NCBI RefSeq assembly: GCF_011046535.1
Contig: NZ_CP049257.1
Span: forward strand, 3,410,001 to 3,474,000
Length of the DNA stretch: 64,000 nucleotides
Direction: 5' to 3'
Origin: Nocardioides anomalus
Lineage (GTDB): Bacteria; Actinomycetota; Actinomycetes; Propionibacteriales; Nocardioidaceae
Within the stretch, counting starts at the first letter, position 1, and the number at the start of each line of letters is the position of its first letter. Made by a program: the position numbers and the translations under genes. Below are positions 1 through 7,967 of this stretch, piece by piece. Below the pieces are notes generated by a model. That model searched no databases, was not told where the DNA came from, and saw nothing but the letters and a program-made list of their open reading frames with translations.

Positions 1-245
1 CGCTGATGGAGGCCTGGGGCGGCTGCGCCTACTGCGGCGGCGACGGCGCCGCGCTGCAGAAGGACTGCCTGCTGCCGGTCTCGCGCGGTGGTCGCTACAC
101 GCTGCTGAACGTCGTCCCGGCCTGCGGCTCGTGCAACGCCAGCAAGTGCAACACCGAGGTCACCACCTGGCTGCGCCGCAAGCGCATGGACGAGCGCGCG
201 TTCCTCGTCCGGCAGGCCGAGGTCGCCCGGCTGCTCACGCCCTGA
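1..245 (+). CDS. HNH endonuclease, C-terminal part (cut by window start)
   Basis: The reading frame is open from the first bases and ends at a TGA, so the gene begins upstream of the window. The visible 80 or so residues carry two zinc-binding CxxC pairs (CAYC and CGSC) separated by about 30 residues. Between and after them are NVVPACGSC and NASK, the usual beta-beta-alpha/zinc-knuckle arrangement of HNH nucleases. Catalytic residues upstream cannot be assessed. It could be a restriction-type HNH protein or a repair-associated nuclease; nothing visible decides. Confidence 0.75.
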   Translation, partial: LMEAWGGCAYCGGDGAALQKDCLLPVSRGGRYTLLNVVPACGSCNASKCNTEVTTWLRRKRMDERAFLVRQAEVARLLTP

Positions 246-278
246 GGTTTCACCGGCGGCCGCCCCAGGAAGGCTGCT

Positions 279-839
279 GTGGTGAGCATCAAGTCGCCGA
301 TCGAGGCGATGTACGTGGCCGGGAAGCAGGACATCCCGGCCGAGGCCGAGCTGGTCTCGGGCATCGCCAACCGCCTCTACGACCACCTGCAGAGCCTCGA
401 CGTGCAGGCAGCGCGCGCCGGCGACCCGGCGATCATGCGCTCGATGCTGAGCATCGGCGGCCAGGTCTACGACGTGATGCGCGGGACCGTCGTCTCCCTC
501 GACCACTGCGCCTCGTCGATCATCAAGACCGCCGACGACTTCGTGGCCACCGACGAGGACGCCGCCTCCGACTACCAGCACCTCGGGACCGGGCTCAAGA
601 CGCTCGATGTACCCACCCACCAGGTGCCACCCGCGCTCCCCGACCCGTCGCAGCCCGGCGCGGTCGACCCGAACCAGCCGACCCGCATGGGGCAGGGCGA
701 CTTCCAGCCGCACGACCCGGTGGTCATCGGCTCGACCCCCGACCCGGTCGACCCGGACACCGACCACGACCAGCGCGACCAGACCGAGCAGCAGGACCAG
801 CAGCAGACGCCCGTCGTGCCTCCGGTGGTGGAGCGGTGA
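279..839 (+). CDS. EspC/WXG-like small helical protein with acidic, Q/D/P-rich tail
   Basis: The 186-residue product has an alpha-helical N-terminal half of about 105 residues. It is followed by a disordered tail very rich in Pro, Asp, Gln and Thr. The helical part (GTVVSLDHCASSIIKTADDF and around it) resembles type VII secretion EspC/WXG-superfamily proteins in size and in the pattern of hydrophobic heptads. An AGGAAGG ribosome site lies 5 bases before GTG 279, and a second GTG at 282 is equally possible. The stop overlaps the start of the next gene, so the two are probably made together. No ESX membrane component is in view, so export is inference. Confidence 0.6.
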   Translation: MVSIKSPIEAMYVAGKQDIPAEAELVSGIANRLYDHLQSLDVQAARAGDPAIMRSMLSIGGQVYDVMRGTVVSLDHCASSIIKTADDFVATDEDAASDYQHLGTGLKTLDVPTHQVPPALPDPSQPGAVDPNQPTRMGQGDFQPHDPVVIGSTPDPVDPDTDHDQRDQTEQQDQQQTPVVPPVVER

Positions 840-2023
840 GCTTCGACAAGGCCCACCTCCGCTCGGTCTTCGCCGACGTCGAGACCTACCTGGGCCACCT
901 CAAGGGCAACGAGCTCGCGGCCGACTACCTGTGGCAGACCGTCAACTACTTCGGGAACCACGACCAGTCGCCCGGCCCGGACACCTTCACCGTGGACCTG
1001 GACCACTACCCGAGCCGCTACGAGTTCCCGTGCCCCGACGGCCAGTACGCCGTGCACCCGAGGCTGTCCAGCTTCACCGTCGCCTACGACCGCCACAGCA
1101 TCGACCCGAACGGCCCCGACCCGTTCGCGGCCCTGGCCAAGGACATCCGCGACCAGACCGACCAGGCCTGGCGCAACGGCGCGAGCTGGGCCAGCGGCCT
1201 CGGCGACTACCTCTACAGCCTCTGCGCGCAGTTCACCGAGCCCGACGTACCCGCCCTGGCCGAGACCATCCGGGCCATGCAGCGCGACGTGGTCGCGGGC
1301 CTCGACGTCGGCGCCCGTGACGACTGGGCCAACATCGGCGCCCTCCTGAGCGGCTGGGAGGGCCACGCGCAGTACGCCTTCAGCACCTTCTACGACAACT
1401 ACAACGACACGGTGGCCCAGCTGGCGGTCTTCAGCGCCTACGTGACGGCCGGCTTCGCGGCCGCGACCAAGATCATCAACGGCACCCAGCTGGGCGTGAC
1501 CAAGTACGCCGAGAGCCTGCGCGCGGCCGCGGAGGAGCAGCTGGGGGCCTGGGTCCGCGCCGAGGAGCAGCCCGCGGACACGCCGCAGGACCCGGCCTGG
1601 ATCGCCAAGGTCGAGGAGATCGCGAAGGACGCCTACGGGCTCCTGGACCACATCCCGGTCGTGAGCGTGGCCAAGGGGCAGGTCGACAAGGCCATCTCGA
1701 TCGGCAACTCGCTCAAGGACATCGCCGAGGACATCGGCATCGACGTCGAGCCGCCCCACGAGGAGCGCCCGTTCAAGGCGCGCACCGCAGACGAGCTCTA
1801 CACCGACGCGACCAGCACCCTCGAGGACGACTACTACCGGCCCTTCGACACCGCCATGAACCGGCTGCAGGCCGGCGACGGGCCCACCGACCCGAACGCC
1901 GCCGACCAGGTGCCGCTCAGCGGCCAGGCGGTGCAGCAGCTGCTGCAGTCGCTCAAGGACCGCTACGACTGGGGGCTGCCGAGCGTCCCCGACGAGAGCA
2001 TGGCGCCCGGCAACCACTACTGA
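836..2023 (+). CDS. Large WXG-like protein of unknown function, partner of the preceding gene
   Basis: The GTG start overlaps the stop of the upstream gene (GTGA), giving 395 residues. No signal peptide or membrane span is visible. Around residues 170-215 a W-E-G motif (W174, G176) is followed by a long amphipathic helix, as in WXG100/LXG proteins. Residues 225-300 are also helical. The C-terminus is acidic and ends without any recognisable toxin domain. The pairing with a small EspC-like protein suggests a secreted or peripheral complex, but no catalytic motif supports an effector activity. I do not recognise the family beyond this. Confidence 0.6.
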   Translation: MSFDKAHLRSVFADVETYLGHLKGNELAADYLWQTVNYFGNHDQSPGPDTFTVDLDHYPSRYEFPCPDGQYAVHPRLSSFTVAYDRHSIDPNGPDPFAALAKDIRDQTDQAWRNGASWASGLGDYLYSLCAQFTEPDVPALAETIRAMQRDVVAGLDVGARDDWANIGALLSGWEGHAQYAFSTFYDNYNDTVAQLAVFSAYVTAGFAAATKIINGTQLGVTKYAESLRAAAEEQLGAWVRAEEQPADTPQDPAWIAKVEEIAKDAYGLLDHIPVVSVAKGQVDKAISIGNSLKDIAEDIGIDVEPPHEERPFKARTADELYTDATSTLEDDYYRPFDTAMNRLQAGDGPTDPNAADQVPLSGQAVQQLLQSLKDRYDWGLPSVPDESMAPGNHY

Positions 2024-2040
2024 GCGGTCGGACCACCCGC

Positions 2041-2505
2041 CTAGAGCACGCTCAGCGGCAGCTGGGTCACCGGGACCACGTCCACCCACACCTCGTCGAG
2101 CCCCGCGCTGCGGAGGTGCTCGGCGCTCACGACCAGACGGTGACGCGGCGAGCCCTCGACCTCGATGGCCACGGCACCGCTCCCGTCCCCGAGGCTGAGC
2201 TTGCCCGACGGCGTCTCCAGGACGACGTCGCACAGGGTCGTCCGACCGGTCGCCTCCACCCGGTCCAGCACCCGCACGTGACAGGTTGCCGTGGCCAGGC
2301 TCGCCTCGCCGTCGACGACCTCGACGTCCTGGGCGTGCCGCAGCCGCAGCACCACGGCCCCCGTCCCGATGGTGACCAGGGCCTCGGTCGGCGCCGGCGG
2401 CGCCGCACCCGGGTCGCCCACCACCGCCGCACCCCAGGGCCAGGAGCGGCTCACCGTCGTCTCGCCCAGTGCCACCCGACGATCATCGCCGAGCCTCGGG
2501 CACAC
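2041..2505 (-). CDS. Hypothetical protein, predicted beta-rich
   Basis: This 154-residue protein starts at GTG and has no signal peptide, membrane span or known motif. Residues 40-150 alternate short hydrophobic strands with Asp/Gly turns, suggesting a beta-sandwich. It lies 12 bases downstream of the DUF2510 gene on the same strand, so the two could be cotranscribed. The start is uncertain because the first 30 residues look poorly conserved. Function unknown. Confidence 0.5.
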   Translation of the reverse strand: MCPRLGDDRRVALGETTVSRSWPWGAAVVGDPGAAPPAPTEALVTIGTGAVVLRLRHAQDVEVVDGEASLATATCHVRVLDRVEATGRTTLCDVVLETPSGKLSLGDGSGAVAIEVEGSPRHRLVVSAEHLRSAGLDEVWVDVVPVTQLPLSVL

Positions 2506-2517
2506 CCGGGCCGCGGG

Positions 2518-2898
2518 TCAGGTCAGGCGCTCGAACACCATCGTGGCCTGGATCCGGTCGCCCCCGCCGAGCCCCTTGCTGCCCGACGAGGAGGTGGTGA
2601 TGGTGTGCAGCCGGTAACCGAGCGCCGCCTGGGCGTTGATGGCCTTCTCCAGCTCGGGCAGGTTGCCGGAGCCCGTGCCCCACAGCTTCTCCTTGAGGAT
2701 CACCTGGAGCACGACGTAGCTGGCCCCCCGCGCCGCCGGCCGCGGCTGGCCCCCCGAGACCGCGGCCGCCTCGATCCGGTTCAGCGCCCCGCCCAGGCCC
2801 GGCTCGGCCGGCTCGAGGTGGTCGGTCCAGCCCTGGCCGTCCCAGTAGCGCCGGCGTCCGCTGCCGTCGTCGTACCAACCCGCCTCGGTGCCGCTCAC
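2518..2898 (-). CDS. DUF2510/DUF4177 domain protein
   Basis: An ideal GGAGG lies five bases before GTG 2898, which is preferred over the ATG 33 bases upstream. The protein is then 126 residues. The first 30 contain the DUF2510 signature GWYDDGSG-RRYWDG-GWT, a small Trp-rich module at the ends of many actinobacterial membrane-associated proteins. Residues 55-125 (VLQVILKEKLW ... LHTITTSSSGSK ... MVFERL) match the DUF4177 fold. No transmembrane segment is present. The biological role of either domain is not established. Confidence 0.7.
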   Translation of the reverse strand: MSGTEAGWYDDGSGRRRYWDGQGWTDHLEPAEPGLGGALNRIEAAAVSGGQPRPAARGASYVVLQVILKEKLWGTGSGNLPELEKAINAQAALGYRLHTITTSSSGSKGLGGGDRIQATMVFERLT

Positions 2899-2955
2899 GC
2901 GCGCCTCCGTCCCTCGCCGCCGAGCCGTCATGCTAGCCCTGGCGGTCGACCGTGT

Positions 2956-3327
2956 TCACCCTTCGCGGTGCTCGAGGTACGCCGCGACCGCGGCGGCGAA
3001 CGCACCGTCCGGCAGGCGCACCCGGGCCGGCTCGGGCGCGCGCCCCGCGAGGCCGTCCTCGATGAGGTCGAGCTGGGTCTGGATGCTGCGGACCTCGGCC
3101 GAGAACAGGCTGGCGCCCTCGTCGGTCAGCTCCAGGGTCCAGTCCTCGTACACCCGGGCCAGCCCGGACCCGACCAGCCGGCCGAGCGCGCCGGACACCT
3201 CGGGCTCGGTGAGGACCGCGTGGTTCATCCAGTCGCCGGCCGCGACCAGCTCGGTGAGCGTGCACGGGCGCTGGAACACGCCGATCGAGGCGAGCACCCA
3301 GCCGTCGGCGGGCTCCCAGCCGGTCAC
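2956..3327 (-). CDS. Conserved hypothetical protein, winged-helix-like, coupled to ychF
   Basis: The GTG start overlaps the ychF stop (GTGA), so the 123-residue product is probably translationally coupled to ychF. The sequence begins with a helix-turn-helix-like stretch (TLTELVAAGDWMNHAVLTEPEVSGAL in outline) and a short strand pair (YEDWTLELTDEG), the pattern of a winged helix. The C-terminal third is helical. Annotations of similar actinobacterial proteins are only hypothetical, and DNA binding is an inference from predicted secondary structure. Confidence 0.55.
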   Translation of the reverse strand: MTGWEPADGWVLASIGVFQRPCTLTELVAAGDWMNHAVLTEPEVSGALGRLVGSGLARVYEDWTLELTDEGASLFSAEVRSIQTQLDLIEDGLAGRAPEPARVRLPDGAFAAAVAAYLEHREG

Positions 3328-4400
3328 ACGTTGAAGCGGAACTCGACGACGTCGCCGTCCTGCATGACGTAGTCCTTGCCCTCCATGCGCACCTGGCCCA
3401 GCTCCTTGGCCTTGAGCATGGAGCCGGCCGCCATCAGGTCGTCGTACGACACGATCTCGGCCTTGATGAAGCCGCGCTGGAAGTCGGTGTGGATGACGCC
3501 GGCGGCCTCGGGGGCGGTGGCGCCCTTGCGGACGGTCCAGGCGCGCGACTCCTTGGGGCCGGCGGTGAGGTAGGTCTGCAGGCCGAGGGTGTCGAAGCCG
3601 ACGCGGGCGAGCACGTCGAGGCCCGGCTCGTCGACGCCCATCTCGGCGAGCATCGCGCGGGCCTCGTCGTCGTCGCCGAGCTCGACCAGCTCGGCCTCGA
3701 ACTTGGCGTCGAGGAAGATCGCCTCGGCCGGCGCGACCAGCGCGCGCATCTCGTCCTTGAGGGCTTCGTCGGAGAGCTCGTCGGCGTCGCAGTTGAAGAC
3801 GTAGATGTACGGCTTGGCCGTCAGCAGCGACAGCTCGCGGATCAGCGTGCGGTCGACCTTGGTGGCGATGATCGGGGTGCCGGCCTCGAGGGCCTCCTTG
3901 GCCTCGCGCACGGCGGCGGCCCTGGGCTGGGTCTCCTTCTTGATCTTCGCCTCCTTCTCCAGCCGGGGCAGCGCGTTGTCGACGGTCTGGAGGTCGGCGA
4001 GGATCATCTCGGTCTGGATCGTGGAGATGTCGTTGCCCGGGTTGACCTCGCCGTCCACGTGCGTCACGTCGGCGTCGCGGAAGACGCGGGTCACCTGGCA
4101 GATGGCGGCCGACTCGCGGATGTGGGCCAGGAACTTGTTGCCGAGCCCCTCCCCCTCCGACGCACCACGCACGATGCCTGCGATGTCCACGAACTCCACC
4201 GTCGCCGGCACCACCCGCTCGCTGGCGAACAGCTCGGCCAGCCTCGGCAGCCGCTCGTCGGGTACGCCGACCACGCCGACGTTCGGCTCGATGGTGGCGA
4301 ACGGGTAGTTCGCCGCGAGCACGTCGTTCTTGGTCAGCGCGTTGAAGAGCGTGGACTTCCCGGCGTTGGGGAGTCCGACGATGCCGATCGTGAGAGCCAC
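3324..4400 (-). CDS. ychF: Redox-regulated ATPase YchF (Obg family)
   Basis: The 358-residue protein starts at GTG 4400 and matches the usual YchF length of about 363. The P-loop GLPNAGKS is at residues 9-16, switch II DIAGIVRG at 72-79, and NYPFATIEPNVG follows the P-loop as in all YchF proteins. Residues about 200-270 form the helical insert, and the C-terminal TGS domain contains the VIHTDFQRGFIKAE motif. YchF/OLA1 hydrolyses ATP rather than GTP and associates with ribosomes and the oxidative-stress response. The gene anchors synteny with M. tuberculosis Rv1112. Confidence 0.95.
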   Translation of the reverse strand: MALTIGIVGLPNAGKSTLFNALTKNDVLAANYPFATIEPNVGVVGVPDERLPRLAELFASERVVPATVEFVDIAGIVRGASEGEGLGNKFLAHIRESAAICQVTRVFRDADVTHVDGEVNPGNDISTIQTEMILADLQTVDNALPRLEKEAKIKKETQPRAAAVREAKEALEAGTPIIATKVDRTLIRELSLLTAKPYIYVFNCDADELSDEALKDEMRALVAPAEAIFLDAKFEAELVELGDDDEARAMLAEMGVDEPGLDVLARVGFDTLGLQTYLTAGPKESRAWTVRKGATAPEAAGVIHTDFQRGFIKAEIVSYDDLMAAGSMLKAKELGQVRMEGKDYVMQDGDVVEFRFNV

Positions 4401-4506
4401 GACCGACAAGCCTAGGACCGTCCACAGGCCCGTCCCGCATCCGCGTTGTCCACAGGTCGCGGTCGGGGCGGTCGCGGGCGTCGGCGTCCTCGCGCAGCAT
4501 GGCGGC

Positions 4507-5228
4507 ATGTCGACCTCCCGCTCGGGCGCAGCGCTGCTCCTGGCCCTGCTGGCCCTCGCCGCCTGTGGGGCGCCCGAGGGTGTGGCGAGCCGGGTCCCGG
4601 AGCCACCGGCGCCCACCAAGGCGGCGCCGGCCCCATGGACGCCGACGACGCCGGGCGACCTGGCGGCGGCCCTGCCGGGGGCGTCGGATCTCCACCCCTG
4701 GCGCGTCGTCCACCGGTGCGCCGGCCGCGACCCGTGCACCCGGGCCGACGACGGGCGCACGGCCTTCGTCCTCGCCGCGGGCGCGCGCCCGGGCGAGACG
4801 GTCCTGGTCGGCGCCACCCGGTGGCCGAGCACCGAGCGGGCCGCGGCGGTGCCGGTCCGCGCCCTGATCGGCGGCCGGTTCCGCACCCCGGTCCAGCGGA
4901 CCGCTCCGCGCAGCTGGCGACTCGGCGAGGCGGGTCGGGCCACGGTCGCGGCCTACGACGCGGACGGGTGGGTCGATCGCCGGCGCGAGGCGGTGCTGCG
5001 GCTGCTCCAGCCGGGCGGCCGGCGCTCGCCACCCTGCACGAGGTGGGGCTGGTGCTGGCGCGCGAGCGCCTCACCGTCCAGGTGACCGTGCGGTCGCGGT
5101 CGGCCCGCGCGGCCAGGAGCGAGGCCGCCGAGCGGCTCAGCCGGCTCCTGACGGCGCTGGCCGCCCGAGCAGCTCCTCGCGCCGCGTCCACGCCCAGCGC
5201 AGCACCGTCACCGAGAAGACCGCCGTGA
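4507..5228 (+). pseudogene. Small lipoprotein, reading frame broken near 5011-5024
   Basis: From ATG 4507 the product has a lipoprotein signal with lipobox LAAC (Cys20) and a low-complexity Pro/Ala linker, then a folded region with a Cys pair (HRCAGRDPC). In this frame the protein turns into Trp/Pro-rich nonsense after about residue 172 and stops at 5085. One base away the coding texture resumes at 5019 (ALATLHEVGLVLARERL, then an Arg/Ala helix) and runs to 5228. One missing base in the GC-rich run at 5011-5024 would restore a protein of about 240 residues. The restored end overlaps the convergent membrane-protein gene by 92 bases. Function unknown. Confidence 0.55.
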
Positions 5229-5565
5229 GCGTGACGATCCCGGCCTCGACGGCGCCCCCGCCGCCCCGGGCGAAGATCCCGTGCTCGAGGTCGTAGAGGA
5301 GGTCCATGCCGAAGAGGTAGAGACCGGCCGAGCCGGCGCACAGCAGCCAGAGCAGCGCCGTGGGCCGCCCACGCCGCAGGGAGAGGAGGGCGAGCAGGCA
5401 GGTGAGGCCGAGCCAGGCGTCGGCGAGCGGGAAGGCGTTCTCGAACTCGTAGTACGCCGGGCGGTGCTCGCTGGCCAGCGTGTCGCGCGAGGTCCACCAG
5501 ATCGACCAGTAGGCCACGTCCACGACCAGCGCGATCACCAGGAAGACCTCGATCGTGCGCTTCAT
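5137..5565 (-). CDS. Four-helix integral membrane protein, unknown function
   Basis: Starting at ATG 5565 (MKRTIEVF) gives 142 residues with four hydrophobic segments: about residues 6-26, 50-62, 72-92 and 105-124. Residues between the first two contain a conserved-looking Trp/Tyr/Glu-rich loop (WWTSRDTL, YYEFENAFPLADAW). The upstream GTG extension adds a segment unlike a start region and would overlap the divergent thioesterase gene. No transporter or enzyme motif is recognised. Confidence 0.65.
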   Translation of the reverse strand: MKRTIEVFLVIALVVDVAYWSIWWTSRDTLASEHRPAYYEFENAFPLADAWLGLTCLLALLSLRRGRPTALLWLLCAGSAGLYLFGMDLLYDLEHGIFARGGGGAVEAGIVTLTAVFSVTVLRWAWTRREELLGRPAPSGAG

Positions 5566-5611
5566 GCCCGCACCGTAGAGCCCGGGGAGGGCAGGTCCTA
5601 GGGTCAGCGGC

Positions 5612-6106
5612 ATGGACACCCCCACCTACGAGCAGCTGGTCGGGCTGCCGGCGTACGCCGTGCAGACGGTCCCCATGGCCTTCGAGGACAACAACGGACA
5701 GCTCAACGTCCGCCACTACCTCGGGATCGGCAGCGAGGGGCTCGACGAGTCCCTCGAGGGCGTGGGCATCCCCCACAACTGGCCGGTCCGGGCGGGGCTG
5801 GCCTGCCTGGCCGCCGAGCACCACCTCACCTACCTGCACGAGCTGCACACCGGCGAGCGGATGTCGGTGCGGGTGCGGCTGCTCGGCCGCTCCGAGCGGG
5901 CGGTGCACGGGCTGGTCTTCGTGCTGGACGACACCCGCGAGCGGCTGTCGACGATGATCGAGGAGATCAGCCTGTGCGTGCGGCTCGAGCCGCGCGGCAC
6001 CGAGCCGTGGCCCGAGGAGATCGCCCGCAACCTCGACGCCCGGATCGCCGAGCACGCCGCCCTGGACTGGAGCGCCGACACCTCCAGCTGCCTGCACCTG
6101 CGCTGA
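5612..6106 (+). CDS. Thioesterase-like (hot-dog fold) protein
   Basis: The 164-residue product has the length and pattern of the 4HBT/thioesterase-like superfamily. The line FEDNNGQLNVRHYLGIGSEG holds the position of the D-x-N-x-H-x-N active-site loop, and the long central helix SEGLDESLEGVG follows. The next strands (ERMSVRVRLL, VHGLVFVLDD) fit the beta-sheet. Substrate is probably an acyl-CoA or other thioester, but this cannot be told from sequence. It stands alone, divergent from the membrane-protein gene. Confidence 0.7.
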   Translation: MDTPTYEQLVGLPAYAVQTVPMAFEDNNGQLNVRHYLGIGSEGLDESLEGVGIPHNWPVRAGLACLAAEHHLTYLHELHTGERMSVRVRLLGRSERAVHGLVFVLDDTRERLSTMIEEISLCVRLEPRGTEPWPEEIARNLDARIAEHAALDWSADTSSCLHLR

Positions 6107-6223
6107 GGTCGCCGCCCACGACGGACACGCCGCGGAGGTGCGGCCCCGCGGCGGACCAGGTCGCGGAGCCGCACCCCGGTTCCCCGGGTAGCGGGTCTGG
6201 TGGGTGCGGGTCGCCGGCAGCCG

Positions 6224-6325
6224 TCACCTGCCCGCACCGGCACCGGTGACGACCGTGTCGCGACCGGCGATGGTGAGCACGCCCTCGACGGACACCGGGA
6301 ACGGCTCGCGGAAGGCGCGGACCGG
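6224..6325 (-). pseudogene. Fragment resembling EF-Tu domain II, in an otherwise empty gap
   Basis: The gap 6107-6419 contains no convincing complete gene. On the minus strand, one frame reads FREPFPVSVEGVLTIAGRDT followed by VVTG. This closely follows the first strands of EF-Tu/IF2 domain II (PFxMPVEDVFxIxGRGTVVTG), and the frame then stops at 6224. Small stand-alone EF-Tu-domain-II proteins exist in actinobacteria. Here no start or downstream part is in frame, so it looks like the remnant of one, or a frameshifted copy. The rest of the gap is GC-rich with no clear signal. Confidence 0.4.
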
Positions 6326-6419
6326 CCTCGGGCGCGCCGGGGTCAGGTCCGCGCGTCGGGGACCCGCACGTGCGCGTGGGCGCACGCGGTGCGGGGAGCG
6401 TCGAACGAGGTCATGCCGA

Positions 6420-7142
6420 TCATGGTGCGGGGTCGACAGCGGGAGCCGCCACCGGATTCCCGGTCCGCACGGTCAACCAGATGCTCACCGCGACGTAGTA
6501 GGCCAGGTAGGCCAGGGACAGCCCGGTGAGCACGACCGGGACGTCGGGGAGCTGTGAGGTGATCGCGCCGAAGAGCACCAGGAACAGCGACGCGAGCGTC
6601 ATGTTGGTGTACCAGAGCTTCTCGGTGCGCGAGGGGTAGATGTACTTCACCGGCACGAAGACCAGCACCACCAGGGCCAGCAGCACGGCGGTGGTCGCGA
6701 CCTCGCCCAGGGTGAACACGACGACGTAGAAGGCGACGATGTTCCAGTACGACGGGAAGCCGAGGAAGAAGTGGTCGTCGGTCTTCGCGTCGGCCCGGCA
6801 GAACTGGTAGCAGGAGGCCACCAGCGGCGCGGCCGCGACGAAGCCGCCCCAGACCCCGTCGGGCAGGTAGCCGGTCTCCCACAGCAGCACCATCGGCGCG
6901 AAGGCGTAGGTGATGTAGTCGACGATGTTGTCCAGCAGGGCGCCGTCGAACTCCGGCGCCAGCTCCTTGACCCGCCACCGCCGCGCGAGCATCCCGTCGG
7001 TGCCGTCGACGAACATAGCGGCGAGGAACAGCCACAGCACCGTGCGGACCTCGCCCTGGTAGGCGAAGTGGACCATCAGCAGCGCCAGGACCACGCCGGT
7101 GGCCGTGTAGGCGTGCACCAGCCACGCCCAGACCCGCTCCAT
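6420..7142 (-). CDS. pcs: Phosphatidylcholine synthase (CDP-alcohol phosphatidyltransferase)
   Basis: The 240-residue polytopic membrane protein has about seven or eight hydrophobic segments. It carries the CDP-alcohol phosphotransferase motif D46-x2-D49-G-x2-A53-R54 ... G67-x3-D71-x3-D75. The wording FDGALLDNIVDY and the length match bacterial Pcs, which condenses CDP-diacylglycerol with choline to give phosphatidylcholine and CMP in the cytoplasmic membrane. PgsA and PssA have different flanking sequences. The gene is transcribed alone towards the thioesterase gene. Choline supply genes are not adjacent. Confidence 0.85.
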   Translation of the reverse strand: MERVWAWLVHAYTATGVVLALLMVHFAYQGEVRTVLWLFLAAMFVDGTDGMLARRWRVKELAPEFDGALLDNIVDYITYAFAPMVLLWETGYLPDGVWGGFVAAAPLVASCYQFCRADAKTDDHFFLGFPSYWNIVAFYVVVFTLGEVATTAVLLALVVLVFVPVKYIYPSRTEKLWYTNMTLASLFLVLFGAITSQLPDVPVVLTGLSLAYLAYYVAVSIWLTVRTGNPVAAPAVDPAP

Positions 7143-7184
7143 GTGGGGCCACGCTACGGGGTCGGCCGGGGTGACTAGGTTGAG

Positions 7185-7964
7185 GTGGTGCGGCTCGCCA
7201 CCTGGAACGTCAACTCCCTGCGCTCACGCATCGACCGGGTCGAGCGGTTCCTGGAGCGCCACGAGGTCGACGTGATCGCGCTCCAGGAGACCAAGGCGCG
7301 CGAGGACCAGCTGCCCCTGATGGGGCTGCAGTCGATGGGCTACGAGCTCGCCTACAGCGGCACCAACCAGTGGAACGGCGTGGCGCTGCTCTCCCGGGTG
7401 GGCCTCGAGGACGTCCAGGTGGGGTTCGAGGGCATGCCGGGGTACGGCGAGCCGGTGGCCGCGGAGGCCCGCGCCATCGGCGCGGTCTGCGGCGGGGTGC
7501 GGGTGTGGTCGCTCTACGTGCCCAACGGCCGCAAGGTCGACGACCCGCACTACGTCTACAAGCTGGACTGGCTGGCCCGGCTGCGCGAGGCCGCGCACGG
7601 CTGGCTGGGCGAGGACGCCGCCCTGGTCGGCGACTGGAACATCGCCCCGCGCGACGAGGACGTCTTCGACATGGCGGCCTACGCCACGTCCACCCACGTC
7701 ACGGCGCCCGAGCGCGCGGCGTTCCAGGCCTTCCTGGACGACGGCTGGGTCGACGTGGTCCGCCCGCACGCGCCGGGGCCGGAGGTCTTCACCTACTGGG
7801 ACTACTACCGCCAGCGCTTCGAGCGCAACCGCGGCATGCGCATCGACTTCATCCTCGGCTCGCCGTCCCTGGCCGGGCGCGTCGTGCACGCCGCCATCGA
7901 CCGCGAGGAGCGCGCCGGCCAGGGCGCCTCCGACCACGCGCCCGTCCTGGTCGACCTGGACTGA
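7185..7964 (+). CDS. xthA: Exodeoxyribonuclease III
   Basis: The 259-residue enzyme has all Exo III/AP-endonuclease landmarks: WNVNSLRSR at residues 8-16, metal-binding Glu35 in LQETK, GDWNIAP with Asp150 and Asn152, and the terminal SDHAPV with catalytic His251. It removes nucleotides 3' to 5' and cleaves abasic sites in base-excision repair. GTG 7185 and GTG 7188 are both possible starts. Three bases separate its stop from the TetR gene that follows. Confidence 0.95.
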   Translation: MVRLATWNVNSLRSRIDRVERFLERHEVDVIALQETKAREDQLPLMGLQSMGYELAYSGTNQWNGVALLSRVGLEDVQVGFEGMPGYGEPVAAEARAIGAVCGGVRVWSLYVPNGRKVDDPHYVYKLDWLARLREAAHGWLGEDAALVGDWNIAPRDEDVFDMAAYATSTHVTAPERAAFQAFLDDGWVDVVRPHAPGPEVFTYWDYYRQRFERNRGMRIDFILGSPSLAGRVVHAAIDREERAGQGASDHAPVLVDLD

Positions 7965-7967
7965 GCC

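Noticed and set aside
4401..4943. A long N-terminal extension of YchF by about 180 codons
   Set aside because: The extension is Arg/Pro/Ala-rich, lies opposite the lipoprotein gene, and YchF proteins begin right before the P-loop at GTG 4400.
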